Assembly: GCA_945896675.1 (NCBI GenBank)
Contig: CAMDEM010000002.1
Span: 62,001 to 126,000, forward strand
Reading direction: 5' to 3'
Source: Cyanobium sp. NIES-981
GTDB taxonomy: Bacteria > Cyanobacteriota > Cyanobacteriia > PCC-6307 > Cyanobiaceae
Length of the DNA stretch: 64,000 nucleotides
Part shown: piece by piece, positions 46,841 through 60,140 of the stretch
Position numbering within the stretch: the stretch's first letter is position 1
Layout of the letters: the number at the start of each line of letters is the position of its first letter
The notes under the pieces: model-generated
Databases searched by the model: none
Seen by the model: the letters and a program-made list of their open reading frames with translations, nothing else
What the model was told of the DNA's origin: nothing
Translations under genes and position numbers: made by a program

Positions 46841-48325
46841 ATGGCGGGCGCAGCACCAGCTCAGGCGGCATGGGAGGCCGTGATTGGCCTCGAAACCCAC
46901 GTGCAGCTGGGCACCGACAGCAAGATTTTTACCAACGCGTCCACCACTTTCGGTGACCAGCCCAACACCCACATTGACCCGGTGGTGTGTGGCTTGCCGG
47001 GCACCTTGCCGGTGCTGAACCAAAAGGTGCTCGAGTATGCGGTGAAGGCCGCCATGGCCTTGAACTTGAAGGTTGCTGAGCACAGCAAGTTCGACCGCAA
47101 GCAGTACTTCTATCCCGACCTGCCCAAGAACTACCAGATCTCCCAGTTCGACGAACCGATCGCCGAGGACGGCTGGATTGAGGTGGAGGTGGCCGAAAAA
47201 GGCAAGGAGACTTACCTCAAAACCATCGGCATTGAGCGGCTCCACATGGAGGAGGACGCCGGCAAGCTTGTGCATGCCGGCAGCGATCGCCTGGCCGGTT
47301 CCACCCATTCGCTGGTGGATTACAACCGCGCCGGCGTGGCCCTGGCCGAGATCGTGTCCAAGCCTGATTTGCGCACCGGCCGCGAAGCGGCCGAGTACGC
47401 CTCAGAGATCCGGCGGATCATGCGGTATCTGGGCGTGAGCGACGGAAACATGCAGGAGGGCTCCCTGCGCTGCGACGTGAACATCTCCGTGCGCCGGGGC
47501 CCCGATGCCCCCTTCGGCACCAAGGTAGAGATCAAGAACATGAACTCCTTCTCGGCGATCCAGAAGGCGTGCGACTACGAAATCCATCGCCAAATCAAGG
47601 CCTATGAGGCCGGCGAGCCGATTGTTCAAGAAACCCGCCTCTGGGATGAGGGCAAGCAGCTCACCAAGAGCATGCGCAGCAAGGAGGGCGCCAGCGATTA
47701 CCGCTATTTCCCCGATCCCGATTTGGGCCCCATTGAGGTGAGTGAGGAGCAACGGGAGGGTTGGCGCGCCCAGCTGCCCGAGCTGCCCGCCGCCAAGCGG
47801 CACCGCTATGCCGAGGAACTGGGCCTTTCGATCTACGACGCCCGGGTGCTCACCGATGAGCGGGCCATGGCCGAGTATTTCGAAGCCACCATTGCCGCCG
47901 GCGCCGATGCCAAGGCTGCGGCCAACTGGGTGCAGGGCGACATCGCCGCCTACGTGAATGCCAACAGGCTTTCGATCGCAGACTTGCCCCTCAAGCCCAC
48001 CCAGCTCGCCGAGATGGTGCAGCTGATCGAAGGCGGCAAGATCAGCGGCAAGATCGCTAAGGAGATCCTGCCCGAGCTGCTGGAGCAGGGCGGGTCACCC
48101 GCCGCGATCGTGGAGGCCAAGGGTCTCGGCATGATCAGCGATCCGGCCGCGATCACGGCCATCGTGGAGGCGTTGCTCGCTGCCCACCCCGAGGAGGTGG
48201 AAGCCTTCAGGGGCGGCAAAACCAAGCTGCAGGGCTTCTTCGTGGGCCAGCTGATGAAGCAGACCGGCGGCAAGGCCGACCCCAAATTGGCCAACCAGAT
48301 CCTGATCCAGAAGCTCAACGGCTAG
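46841..48325 (+). CDS. gatB: Asp-tRNA(Asn)/Glu-tRNA(Gln) amidotransferase subunit B
   Basis: GatB of the GatCAB complex that makes Gln-tRNA(Gln), and Asn-tRNA where required, by transamidation; cyanobacteria lack glutaminyl-tRNA synthetase. The 494 residues contain WEAVIGLETHVQLGT, YPDLPKNYQISQFD, ERLHMEEDAGKLVH, SLVDYNRAGVALAEIVSKPD and the C-terminal YqeY-like tail. Its stop overlaps coaE on the opposite strand by 4 bases. Confidence 0.98.
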   Translation: MAGAAPAQAAWEAVIGLETHVQLGTDSKIFTNASTTFGDQPNTHIDPVVCGLPGTLPVLNQKVLEYAVKAAMALNLKVAEHSKFDRKQYFYPDLPKNYQISQFDEPIAEDGWIEVEVAEKGKETYLKTIGIERLHMEEDAGKLVHAGSDRLAGSTHSLVDYNRAGVALAEIVSKPDLRTGREAAEYASEIRRIMRYLGVSDGNMQEGSLRCDVNISVRRGPDAPFGTKVEIKNMNSFSAIQKACDYEIHRQIKAYEAGEPIVQETRLWDEGKQLTKSMRSKEGASDYRYFPDPDLGPIEVSEEQREGWRAQLPELPAAKRHRYAEELGLSIYDARVLTDERAMAEYFEATIAAGADAKAAANWVQGDIAAYVNANRLSIADLPLKPTQLAEMVQLIEGGKISGKIAKEILPELLEQGGSPAAIVEAKGLGMISDPAAITAIVEALLAAHPEEVEAFRGGKTKLQGFFVGQLMKQTGGKADPKLANQILIQKLNG

Positions 48326-48990
48326 GGGCTAGGGGCTTTCTGGGGTGCGGTTGCTGCTGTGTCTCCTTCAACGGCTTCCGCAGCAGCCGCAACGGCCTGC
48401 TTGAGCTCTTCAGGATTGCCCCGGTTGCTGATCGTTCGATCAGCCAGCAGCCGTTTGCGCCCCAGGGGCCACTGGGCGTTGATGCGCCCCTGGGCCTCGA
48501 CTTGGGTGAGCCCATTGCGGGCCATCAGCCGCGCCAGCTGTTGATGCTCGTCGCAGTCGACGAGCCAGACCTCGCTGCAGAGGCCTTCAAGGCCGGCCTC
48601 AAACAGCAGCGGAATCATTAAGACCACCGCTGGGGGGCTGGCCCCCACCGGCTGTGCGGCCAGGGTTGTGAGCTCTTGTTCAAAGCGCTGGCGCACCAGC
48701 GGATGCACCAGTTGCTCGAGCCAGTGGCGTTCGGCTGAATCGCCAAACACGATGTGCCCCAGGGCGGGTCGATCGAGGGTTCCATAGCGCTCGAGCACCA
48801 ACCGGGCCCCTTCCGTGCCTGGGGCCAGGGCCTGGCGGGCAAACAGATCCGCATCCAGCACGGGCAAGCCATGGTGTTCCTGCAGCAGCTGTCCCACCGT
48901 GCTTTTGCCTGTGGCAATGCCGCCGGTCAGGCCGATGCGCCGTTGGGGCCCTTGCCAGCGGGACCCTGGCCAGCTGGGCGATTCAGCCAT
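48322..48990 (-). CDS. coaE: Dephospho-CoA kinase
   Basis: Last step of coenzyme A synthesis (phosphorylates the 3'-OH of the ribose). The 222 residues include the P-loop GLTGGIATGKSTVGQLL at about 20-36, DADLFARQAL, HPLVRQRFEQEL and VLMIPLLFEAG. The C-terminus has a short Ala/Thr/Pro-rich tail. It is divergent from argJ and convergent with gatB. Confidence 0.96.
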   Translation of the reverse strand: MAESPSWPGSRWQGPQRRIGLTGGIATGKSTVGQLLQEHHGLPVLDADLFARQALAPGTEGARLVLERYGTLDRPALGHIVFGDSAERHWLEQLVHPLVRQRFEQELTTLAAQPVGASPPAVVLMIPLLFEAGLEGLCSEVWLVDCDEHQQLARLMARNGLTQVEAQGRINAQWPLGRKRLLADRTISNRGNPEELKQAVAAAAEAVEGDTAATAPQKAPSP

Positions 48991-49040
48991 GGGGTGTGGT
49001 CTGGGGGGCAGGCGTTATCCGATGCTCAGGTTCGCAGCAT

Positions 49041-50279
49041 GTGCGTCCTGTGACCCATCCCTGGCTTCCAATTTCCGGTGGGGTGAGCGCCCCCGAGGGG
49101 TTCCTCGCCGCAGGCACCACGGCCGGCCTCAAGGCTTCGGGCAAGCCGGATTTGGCGTTGATCGTGGCTCCGGAAGGTGCCGTCTGCGCCGGCACGTTCA
49201 CCACCTCGGTGGTGCGGGCCGCCTGCGTGGATCTCTGTGCCGAGCGGCTGCAATCTGCGGGCGGCCGGGCCCGGGCGGTGCTCACTAACTCCGGCCAGGC
49301 CAATGCCTGCACGGGCGATCGGGGCCTGATCGACAGCCTGCGGGCCACCCAGGCCGTGGCCGATTTATTGGGGCTGGCGGCCGAGGAGGTGCTGATTTGC
49401 TCCACCGGGGTGATTGGCGTGCCCATCCCCATGGACACCCTGATTGGCGGGTTGGATCCGTTGGTGGAATCCCTCAGCTCCGAAGGGGGGCAGGCGGCTG
49501 CCACCGCCATCCTCACCACGGATTTGGTCGACAAACAAATCGCCCTGGAAGCGGAGCTGGGCGGCCGCCGGGTGCGGATTGGCGGCATTGCCAAGGGCTC
49601 GGGAATGATCCACCCGGATATGGCCACGATGCTCGGCTACTTGAGCTGTGATGCCGGTGTGCCCGCTGATCTTTGGCAGGCCATGGTGCGGCGGGCGGTG
49701 CAGCGCTCCTTCAATGCGATCACGGTGGACGGCGACACCAGCACCAACGACTGCTACCTGGCCTTTGCAGCTGGCGAGCCCCTGGGCCCCGAGCACTTTG
49801 AAGCGTTGGAGCTCGGCCTGACGGCGGTGTCGCAACACCTGGCCAAGGCGATCGCCCGCGATGGCGAGGGAGCCACCTGCCTGATCGAGGTGCAGGTGGA
49901 AGGTGCAACGAGCGAGGCCGAAGCGATCAGCATCGCCCGCACGATCTGCGGCTCCTCCCTGGTGAAATGCGCCATCCATGGCTGCGATCCCAACTGGGGC
50001 CGGATTGTGGCGGCGGCGGGCCGGGCTGGGGTGGCCTTTGATCCAGAAGCTGTGGCCCTTTGGCTCGGGGGTTTTCAGTTGATGCAGGGCGGCGAACCCC
50101 TGGCCTTTGATCGCGCCGGCGCATCCAGCTACCTGCGGGGGCGTCAGGCCGGGGCCTATCTCCAGGACGACACCGTGGCGATTCGCCTGGCGGTGGGCGA
50201 TGGGCCGGGCCGTGGCCGCGCCTGGGGGTGCGACCTCTCGGATCGATACATCCGCATCAACGCCGATTACACGACGTAG
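49041..50279 (+). CDS. argJ: Bifunctional ornithine acetyltransferase / N-acetylglutamate synthase
   Basis: ArgJ recycles the acetyl group between ornithine and glutamate in arginine synthesis. It is made as a precursor that cleaves itself before a Thr. The cleavage site is seen in KGSGMIHPDMATMLGYLSCDA at about residue 190. Other motifs are GFLAAGTTAGLKASGK at the start, LTNSGQANACTG, and VNCAIHGCDPNWGRI-like VKCAIHGCDPNWGRI. The start is one of two in-frame GTG codons, 49041 or 49050; 49041 is given (412 residues). Confidence 0.95.
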   Translation: MRPVTHPWLPISGGVSAPEGFLAAGTTAGLKASGKPDLALIVAPEGAVCAGTFTTSVVRAACVDLCAERLQSAGGRARAVLTNSGQANACTGDRGLIDSLRATQAVADLLGLAAEEVLICSTGVIGVPIPMDTLIGGLDPLVESLSSEGGQAAATAILTTDLVDKQIALEAELGGRRVRIGGIAKGSGMIHPDMATMLGYLSCDAGVPADLWQAMVRRAVQRSFNAITVDGDTSTNDCYLAFAAGEPLGPEHFEALELGLTAVSQHLAKAIARDGEGATCLIEVQVEGATSEAEAISIARTICGSSLVKCAIHGCDPNWGRIVAAAGRAGVAFDPEAVALWLGGFQLMQGGEPLAFDRAGASSYLRGRQAGAYLQDDTVAIRLAVGDGPGRGRAWGCDLSDRYIRINADYTT

Positions 50280-50290
50280 CCTCCAGGTCG

Positions 50291-50767
50291 ATGGCCAAAT
50301 CCCAATCCAAAGCTTCGGGCCCACCTCAGCCTGGGGCCAAGATCCAGTCGATCCCCAGGTTCCGTTGGCAGGGACCTGTGGTGGCAGGGCTGTGCTTTGG
50401 CTTGGGCTATGGGATCACCCAGCGGCTGCTGAGCTTGCAGCTGCCCACCTTTGTGCAATTGGGCCAGGGTTTCGAGCTCCGCGCCTTTCCCGGTACGGCG
50501 TTGCAGAGTCTCAGGCTGAAGTTCGGAACCGAGGCCCAGCCGATTCGAGGCGATCTGGAAGGGGAGCCGCTGGATCCGGAATCCAAGGCCCCAGACCCCA
50601 GTGGTGAGCTTGCTAAAGATGGCCTAGCAGAAGCGGAGACCCCTCCACAGAACGGGCCGAAGTCCGCCAACCTGGAACCAATGGATGGCCTGGCCCCGCC
50701 CGAACCCCTGCTCCCGCCGCCGCCTGCGTCTCCGCGCCCTGCCCCCGCTCCTGCCCCCAAGCCCTAA
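50291..50767 (+). CDS. Unknown one-TM protein with Pro-rich tail
   Basis: A 158-residue protein from ATG 50291. A basic N-terminus and one hydrophobic stretch (WQGPVVAGLCFGLGYGITQRLL at about 26-47) are followed by a small soluble part containing LQSLRLKFGTEAQPIRGDLEG. A long Pro/Ala tail ends PAPAPAPKP. The stop overlaps the next ATG by one base. It may be an envelope-spanning anchor; no family is recognised. Confidence 0.7.
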   Translation: MAKSQSKASGPPQPGAKIQSIPRFRWQGPVVAGLCFGLGYGITQRLLSLQLPTFVQLGQGFELRAFPGTALQSLRLKFGTEAQPIRGDLEGEPLDPESKAPDPSGELAKDGLAEAETPPQNGPKSANLEPMDGLAPPEPLLPPPPASPRPAPAPAPKP

Positions 50768-51131
50768 TGCCTGCGCCCCAAATCCTTGTTCAGGCTGTCC
50801 TGCAGAGACTCGGTGTTCGGGTCGGCAGTGGTTTGGCGGATGCAGCCGCCCAGCTTTCGCTTTTGGCCCAGGATGCGCCTGAAAAGTTGGTCCAGGAGAT
50901 CCAGCTCTTTTGGGAGGAAGTGGAGCTCGAAGCTGATCGCCTGGAGCACGGCGACGACGGCAGCGTTGCCGATGTGGTGATGACCCATCCGTCAGCGCCA
51001 GAGGGTGCCCCCAACACGGCTGATCCCCAAGTTCAGATTGATGCGCTTAGGGCCCAGGTGGCCTCCCTGGTCAGCCGCTTAGATCAGGCTTCCCAGGCTT
51101 CCCAGTCGTCTTCTCCGCTCCAGTCGTCGTG

Positions 51132-51132
<1 letters not shown>
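50767..51132 (+). CDS. Unknown 121-residue protein
   Basis: Helical, acidic protein: APQILVQAVLQRLGVRVGSGLADAA near the start, ELVQEIQLFW-type segment EKLVQEIQLFWEEVELEAD, and a C-terminal coiled-coil-like stretch QIDALRAQVASLVSRLDQA. It is joined to the gene before by a one-base overlap and to the UbiB-like kinase after it by a one-base overlap, so the three 50291-52793 form an operon. No family is recognised. Confidence 0.7.
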
Positions 51133-54609
<3,477 letters not shown>

Positions 54610-54621
54610 GGTTGGACAGCG

Positions 54622-57459
54622 ATGGTTTTTGAGCAAGCAGCCCGGGCAACCCCCTCAGCCAGCCTCACCAGCAACCCAGAGCACTTCAGCGAGGACGCCT
54701 GGGAGCTCCTGTTGGCCTCCCAGGACATAGCCCGCCGCTGGCGGCACGGGGCCATGGATGTGGAGCACCTGTTGCAAACGTTCCTCGGGGATCGGCGCTT
54801 CGGCCCATGGGTTCAGTCCTTACCCATCGATACCGATCGCCTCCTGGATCGGTTGGAGGCCTTCTGCGTCGAGCAGCCCCCAAGCACCAGTCACGACCTC
54901 TACATCGGAGATGCCCTGGAGGATCTGCTGGAGGATGCGGATCGACGCCGGGCAGCCTGGGGATCTCGGTTGCTCGATATTCCCCACCTGCTGGTGGCGT
55001 TGCTCGATGAACCCAGGATCGGTGCAGCCCTGTTGCAAGGGGAGGGCTTGACCGAGGCGGCGTTGCTCCAAGCTGTGCGCCGCCCAGCCCAACCCCAACC
55101 CCAATCCCAATCCCAGCCCAAACCCCAAACCGAGGCCCCTGCCCCTGCCATCGAGGCGGCGGCCAGCCCCAGCCCAGCAGCGCCCAGCCCAAGGGCTGTC
55201 AGGGGGCCATCGTTGGGAGCCTCTCGGACGGCATCCAGGGAGCCGGAGGCGGAAGCGTTCCGTTTGGAACCCGAGCCCGATCAAGACGGTGCGTTGAGCA
55301 CCTACGGCCGCGATCTCACCGCCGCGGCCAGGGCCGGGGAGCTCGATCCCGTGGTGGGTCGTGATCAGGAGATTCGCCTGCTAATTCAGGTGCTCTCGCG
55401 CCGCAGCAAAAACAATCCGGTTCTGATCGGCGAGCCGGGCGTGGGCAAAACGGCCGTGGCGGAGTTGTTGGCCCAGCGCATGGTGGCCGGCGAAGTGCCC
55501 GATTCCCTCAAGGGTTTGCGGCTGGTGGCCCTGGATCTGGGAGCGCTGGTAGCAGGGGCAAAATTTCGCGGCCAATTCGAAGAGCGGCTGCGGGGGGTGC
55601 TGCAGGAGGTGCGGGAGGCCGAGACCGGTGTGGTGCTGTTTATCGATGAACTCCACACCGTGGTCAACAGCGAGCGTTCCGGAGCTGATGCCAGCAGCGT
55701 GCTCAAGCCGGCCCTGGCCCGGGGCGATCTGCGCTGCATTGGGGCTACGACCCCTGAGGATTACCGCCGCACGGTGGAAAAGGATCCCGCCCTGGAGCGC
55801 CGCTTCCAGCAGGTGCTGATCAAGGAGCCGGGCCCCGACACCAGTGTCGAAATCCTGAGGGGCCTCAAGGAGCGCTACGAGTTGCACCACGGCGTGGCGA
55901 TTACCGACCAAGCCCTGGTGGCGGCCGCTCGCCTGGCGGATCGCTACATCACCGACCGCTGTCTGCCCGATTCCGCCATTGATCTGGTGGACCAGGCCGC
56001 GGCGAATCTGCGCATGGAGGCCACCTCCAAGCCCCAGCGGATTGAAACGGCAGAAGCCGATCTGCGTCGGGTGGAATTGGCCCTGCTATCGGCGGAGGCG
56101 GCCCCTGAAGCCGAACGGGTGCAACTCCAGGAGCAACGCCGTCAGGCCACCGACGCCTTGCACCAGTTGCAGGCCCGCTGGCAGGTGGAGCGGGACCGCT
56201 TGGCTGAGTTGCGCAGTTTGCTGCAACAGGACGAAGACCTGCGCCATGCCATCGCGGAGGCGGAGCGGGAGGGCGATTTGGAGCAGGCGGCCCAACTCCA
56301 ATACGACCAACTGCATGGCCTGCAGGAGCGGCGCGACGCCCTGGAAGCGGAGCTGCGCGCTGATGAGCAAAGCCGGGAATCCCTGCTGCGGGAGCAGGTG
56401 GAAGCTGGCGACATCGCCGATGTGGTGGCCCGCTGGACGGGCATTCCCGTGCAGCGGCTGTTGGCGGGTGAGCGGCAAAAGCTGCTGGAGCTCGAAGCCC
56501 GGCTTTCTGAGCGGGTGATTGGCCAGCCGGAGGCGGTGGCTGCCGTGGCAGCGGCGATTCGGCGGGCCCGGGCGGGGATGCAGTCGCCGCGCCGGCCCGT
56601 GGGGTCCTTCTTGTTTTTGGGTCCTACCGGAGTCGGTAAAACCGAGTTGGCGAAGGCCTTGGCGGGCTCGCTCTTTGATGAGGAAGACGCCCTGGTGCGT
56701 CTCGACATGAGCGAATACATGGAGCGCAATGCCGTGGCCCGGTTGGTGGGGGCACCTCCTGGCTATGTGGGCTACGAGGAGGGCGGCCAGCTCACCGAGG
56801 CAGTGCGGCGCCGGCCCTATGCCGTGGTGCTGCTCGATGAGGTGGAGAAGGCCCACCCCGAGGTGTTCAACCTGCTGCTGCAGGTGCTCGATGACGGCCG
56901 ACTCACCGATTCCCAAGGCCGCACCGTGGACTTCCGCCACACGGTGGTGATCATGACCAGCAACCTGGCCAGCCGCGCCATTCTCGACAGGGCGCGGGCC
57001 GCCCACGGGGCGCCGGATGGGGCCTCTGGCATGAAAGATTCACCCCCAGATTCACCCCCAGTTGATGCCGACAAGGTTCTGGACCAGGCCTTGGATCAGG
57101 CGATTGAACGGGCCCTGGCCTCCCACTTCAGACCCGAATTCCTCAACCGCATCGACGAGGTGATTCGCTTCCGGCCCCTAGAGCTCGCGGATCTCCAGCG
57201 GATTGTGCGCTTGCAATTGGCCGAGCTGGGTGGGCTTTTGGCCGAGCAACACCTGGTGCTTGAGGTGGATGAGGCGGTGGTTCAGTCCCTGGTGGAACAG
57301 GGGTACGAGCCGGAATACGGGGCCCGGCCCCTGCGCCGGGTGGTGCGCCGTCAAATTGAAAATCCCCTGGCCACCGAGCTCCTGGCCGAGCACTTCAGTG
57401 GCGCCAAGGGCGTGCGGGTTGAGCTGGCCGAGCCGCTGCGCTTTGTTCCCGTTCTTTGA
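54622..57459 (+). CDS. clpB: ClpB2-type AAA+ disaggregase
   Basis: A Hsp100 protein of 945 residues resembling the second, constitutive ClpB of cyanobacteria. Domain order: divergent Clp-N domain (about 18-150), a Pro/Gln-rich linker (about 155-215), AAA1 with [16 protein letters not shown] (about 270) and [10 protein letters not shown], a middle coiled-coil (about 430-560), AAA2 with [17 protein letters not shown] (about 667), and a C-terminal D2 domain ([15 protein letters not shown]). The middle domain supports ClpB rather than ClpC. An unusual DSPPDSPP insert lies in AAA2 near residue 808. It starts the block leading to secE-nusG. Confidence 0.9.
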   Translation: MVFEQAARATPSASLTSNPEHFSEDAWELLLASQDIARRWRHGAMDVEHLLQTFLGDRRFGPWVQSLPIDTDRLLDRLEAFCVEQPPSTSHDLYIGDALEDLLEDADRRRAAWGSRLLDIPHLLVALLDEPRIGAALLQGEGLTEAALLQAVRRPAQPQPQSQSQPKPQTEAPAPAIEAAASPSPAAPSPRAVRGPSLGASRTASREPEAEAFRLEPEPDQDGALSTYGRDLTAAARAGELDPVVGRDQEIRLLIQVLSRRSKNNPVLIGEPGVGKTAVAELLAQRMVAGEVPDSLKGLRLVALDLGALVAGAKFRGQFEERLRGVLQEVREAETGVVLFIDELHTVVNSERSGADASSVLKPALARGDLRCIGATTPEDYRRTVEKDPALERRFQQVLIKEPGPDTSVEILRGLKERYELHHGVAITDQALVAAARLADRYITDRCLPDSAIDLVDQAAANLRMEATSKPQRIETAEADLRRVELALLSAEAAPEAERVQLQEQRRQATDALHQLQARWQVERDRLAELRSLLQQDEDLRHAIAEAEREGDLEQAAQLQYDQLHGLQERRDALEAELRADEQSRESLLREQVEAGDIADVVARWTGIPVQRLLAGERQKLLELEARLSERVIGQPEAVAAVAAAIRRARAGMQSPRRPVGSFLFLGPTGVGKTELAKALAGSLFDEEDALVRLDMSEYMERNAVARLVGAPPGYVGYEEGGQLTEAVRRRPYAVVLLDEVEKAHPEVFNLLLQVLDDGRLTDSQGRTVDFRHTVVIMTSNLASRAILDRARAAHGAPDGASGMKDSPPDSPPVDADKVLDQALDQAIERALASHFRPEFLNRIDEVIRFRPLELADLQRIVRLQLAELGGLLAEQHLVLEVDEAVVQSLVEQGYEPEYGARPLRRVVRRQIENPLATELLAEHFSGAKGVRVELAEPLRFVPVL

Positions 57460-57525
57460 GCGGGTAACGACGTCCGGTAGGGTGTTCGTTTGCAGGTGCG
57501 CGGACGCCCCCGTGCGCGAGCGCTA

Positions 57526-57774
57526 GTGGACACCGATCTCCCTTCTGGGGGCCCATCCGACGGGTCCCCATCCGACGAGCCAGCTCCCCAATCCCAAGCC
57601 CAGCTGGGCTTTGCGGCCGCCACGATGGCGGAATTGCGCAAAGTGGTTTGGCCCAGCCGCCAACAACTCTTCAGTGAGTCGGTGGCTGTAATCCTGATGG
57701 TGAGCCTCTCGGCTGCTGCCATTGCCGCCGTTGATCGTTTCTACCGCTGGGGTGCCTCCCAGGTGTTCCGCTGA
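57526..57774 (+). CDS. secE: Preprotein translocase subunit SecE
   Basis: A single-TM subunit of the SecYEG channel. About 82 residues from GTG 57526: a disordered Ser/Pro/Asp-rich N-terminus, then the conserved amphipathic stretch AELRKVVWPSRQQLFSESVAV and one membrane segment ILMVSLSAAAIAAVDRF. TTG 57490 and other upstream codons are open but add only Arg-rich sequence. It is followed by nusG after 13 bases, the usual order. Confidence 0.92.
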   Translation: MDTDLPSGGPSDGSPSDEPAPQSQAQLGFAAATMAELRKVVWPSRQQLFSESVAVILMVSLSAAAIAAVDRFYRWGASQVFR

Positions 57775-57787
57775 GTCTTTCCTTTCT

Positions 57788-58504
57788 GTGAGCCCCGTGT
57801 CCGAGACCCCAACCGACCTTTCCCTGGACTCTGCGGAAGTGCTGGATCTAGCCGCCGCCGATGGGGATTCCCCTTTGGAGGATGGCGATGCCCCCTTGGC
57901 GGATCCGGTCGCAGCCGCAGCCGAAGCAGGGGAGAAGCGCCAGGTGGCCCGCTGGTATGCCGTGCAGGTGGCGTCCAGCTGTGAGAAGAAGGTGAAGGCC
58001 ACCTTGGAGCAGCGGGCCGTGACCCTGGGCGTGGATAGCAAGATTTTGGATATCGAGATCCCCCAGACTCCTGGGGTGAAACTCAAAAAAGATGGCTCCC
58101 GCCAATCCACGGAAGAAAAGGTCTTCCCGGGTTACGTGCTGGTGCGGATGGTCCTCGACGAGGACACGATGATGGCGGTGCGCAGCACCCCCAACGTCAT
58201 CAACTTTGTGGGCGCTGAGGAGCGCCGGGCCACGGCCAAGGCCCGCGGCCATATCAAGCCCCGCCCCCTGAGCCGCCAGGAAGTGGACCGCATCTTCAAG
58301 CGGGCCGCCGAGAAGAAGGCCGTCGTTAAGGTCGACCTTGCTGAAGGTGACCAGATCATGGTGACCGCTGGACCCTTCAAGGATTTCCAGGGCGAAGTGA
58401 TCGAAGTGTCCGGCGAGCGCAACAAGCTCAAGGCCTTGCTTTCAATTTTTGGCCGGGAAACCCCGGTCGAATTGGAGTTTTCCCAGATCAGCAAACAGAG
58501 CTAG
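57788..58504 (+). CDS. nusG: Transcription termination/antitermination factor NusG
   Basis: Binds the RNA polymerase clamp and modulates pausing and termination. The 238 residues start at GTG 57788. A cyanobacterial acidic N-terminal extension of about 55 residues precedes the NGN domain (RWYAVQVASSCEKKVKATLEQRA ... KVFPGYVLVRMVLDED), and the KOW domain has EGDQIMVTAGPFKDFQGEVIEVSGERNKLK. It is immediately downstream of secE. Confidence 0.97.
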   Translation: MSPVSETPTDLSLDSAEVLDLAAADGDSPLEDGDAPLADPVAAAAEAGEKRQVARWYAVQVASSCEKKVKATLEQRAVTLGVDSKILDIEIPQTPGVKLKKDGSRQSTEEKVFPGYVLVRMVLDEDTMMAVRSTPNVINFVGAEERRATAKARGHIKPRPLSRQEVDRIFKRAAEKKAVVKVDLAEGDQIMVTAGPFKDFQGEVIEVSGERNKLKALLSIFGRETPVELEFSQISKQS

Positions 58505-58520
58505 GCCAGGGCCTTGCTCA

Positions 58521-58548
58521 GCGGCCGTCTCCCTGCGGAGGGCGGCCG
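58521..58548 (+). promoter_or_regulatory. Hairpin in the nusG-rplK gap, possible L1-type leader site
   Basis: CGGCCG (58522-58527) pairs with CGGCCG (58543-58548), with an inner stem CTCC/GGAG and a four-base loop, 17 bases after the nusG stop and 60 bases before the rplK ATG. Two or three T follow, so it is a weak terminator at best. In many bacteria L1 represses the L11-L1 operon by binding such a leader; that role here is inferred. Confidence 0.35.
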
Positions 58549-58607
58549 TTTCCTGAACGTTCCTTCCCCAAGGGACGATCCGCAGTCCCGCCCAGTAGCC
58601 CGAGACG

Positions 58608-59033
58608 ATGGCCAAGAAAGTCGTTGCTGTTATCAAGCTGGCCCTCAATGCCGGCAAAGCCAACCCCGCACCTCCCGTGGGCCCTGCCCTCGGTCAGCAC
58701 GGGGTCAACATCATGGCGTTCTGCAAGGAGTACAACGCTCGGACGCAGGACAAGGCTGGCTATGTGATCCCGGTAGAGATTTCGGTCTTTGAAGACCGCA
58801 GCTTTACCTTCATCACCAAAACCCCTCCCGCATCCGTGCTGATTTCCAAAGCAGCCGGTATCGAGAAGGGTGCCGCCACCTCCTCCAAGGGATCTGTTGG
58901 CGCCATCAGCCGCGCCCAGCTCGAGGAGATCGCCAAGACCAAGCTGCCCGATCTCAACTGCTCAAGCATTGATTCGGCCATGCGCATCATCGAAGGCACC
59001 GCCCGCAACATGGGCGTCGCCGTTAACGATTAG
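58608..59033 (+). CDS. rplK: 50S ribosomal protein L11
   Basis: A 141-residue L11 with the N-terminal [40 protein letters not shown] and C-terminal [28 protein letters not shown]. It forms the GTPase-associated centre with 23S rRNA. It starts the L11-L1 pair. The stop is 84 bases before rplA. Confidence 0.98.
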   Translation: MAKKVVAVIKLALNAGKANPAPPVGPALGQHGVNIMAFCKEYNARTQDKAGYVIPVEISVFEDRSFTFITKTPPASVLISKAAGIEKGAATSSKGSVGAISRAQLEEIAKTKLPDLNCSSIDSAMRIIEGTARNMGVAVND

Positions 59034-59117
59034 TCCATTTCCTGTCCACCCCGCTGGGGGAGATCACAGCGGCCCTGAACCGGCCCTTCCCTGATCGCTT
59101 GCACCCCATTCCTAACC

Positions 59118-59825
59118 ATGCCAAAAATTTCCAAGCGTTTCTCTGCCCTGGTCACCAAGGTCGAGGACCGCGTCTACGCCCCTACCGAGGCCATTGAGTT
59201 GGTCAAGGCCAACGCCAACGCCAAGTTCGATGAAACGATCGAGGCCCACGTGCGTCTCGGCATTGATCCGAAGTACACCGACCAGCAACTGCGCACGACC
59301 GTGGCCCTTCCCCACGGAACAGGCCAGGCGATCCGTATCGCTGTGATCGCCCGTGGTGAAGCCGTTGCCGCTGCAAAAGCGGCCGGTGCCGACCTCGCCG
59401 GTGACGACGACCTGGTGGATCAGATCGCCAAGGGTGAGATGGAATTCGATCTCCTGATTGCCACCCCCGACATGATGCCCAAGGTGGCCAAGTTGGGCCG
59501 GGTGCTCGGTCCCCGCGGTTTGATGCCCAACCCCAAGGCGGGCACCGTGACCACCGACTTGGCTGGGGCCATCAACGAATTCAAGGCCGGCAAACTGGAA
59601 TTCCGGGCCGATCGCACCGGCATCGTCCACGTGCGTTTTGGTAAAGCCAGCTTCGATGAAGCCAAGCTGCTGGACAACCTCAAGGCCCTGCAAGAAACCA
59701 TCGACCGCAACAAGCCCAGTGGTGCCAAAGGGCGTTACTGGAGGAGCCTGTATGTGACTTCCACCATGGGTCCGTCGGTCCAGGTTGATTTCTCTGCCCT
59801 GCAAGACATCAAGCAGGACTCCTGA
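59118..59825 (+). CDS. rplA: 50S ribosomal protein L1
   Basis: A 235-residue L1, part of the L1 stalk and a likely autoregulator of its own operon. Motifs are [29 protein letters not shown] at the N-terminus, [20 protein letters not shown] at about 125-144 and the C-terminal [20 protein letters not shown]. Confidence 0.98.
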   Translation: MPKISKRFSALVTKVEDRVYAPTEAIELVKANANAKFDETIEAHVRLGIDPKYTDQQLRTTVALPHGTGQAIRIAVIARGEAVAAAKAAGADLAGDDDLVDQIAKGEMEFDLLIATPDMMPKVAKLGRVLGPRGLMPNPKAGTVTTDLAGAINEFKAGKLEFRADRTGIVHVRFGKASFDEAKLLDNLKALQETIDRNKPSGAKGRYWRSLYVTSTMGPSVQVDFSALQDIKQDS

Positions 59826-60140
59826 TCCAGGTTCTCTACACCACGGTTTCCCACAGTGGTGTAAATTGGTCGACTGGCTAACGCCAGAAGGGCACGCGCC
59901 CAACCCAAGACAGCAGGTTGTCTCGGTGATCCGGTTTCCGGAACGCCATGTACATAAGCCCTGCCGAGGTCCACGCGACAGGTTTTAGCTCCCTCGGACT
60001 TCCCTAACGGATGGCCGATCGGGTGCGGAGCATGCAGCGGCCTCGAAGCACGGTCGAAGGCTGTCCCCCCGGGACTGTCCCCAAGACTGGGTTTGTTGGG
60101 GCCGCGTTCCCGGCTTGTTCCCCCGATCCGTTCCAAACCT
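59826..60140 (+). promoter_or_regulatory. Long structured leader before rplJ (L10-leader candidate)
   Basis: A 315-base stretch without a credible gene. Visible stems: TACACCAC/GTGGTGTA (59837-59863), GGGC/GCCC near 59890-59901, AGACA/TGTCT (59908-59923), TCCGG/CCGGA near 59930-59942, and CCCCAA/TTGGGG (60079-60101). None is followed by a clear T-run. In other bacteria L10-L12 complexes bind the rplJ leader to repress translation; a similar role fits the length and structure but is not shown by a known consensus here. Confidence 0.45.

Noticed and set aside
55081-55135. Short CCCAA-rich direct repeats as a separate repeat element
   Set aside because: They encode the Pro/Gln linker of ClpB2 in frame, so they are coding low-complexity sequence.
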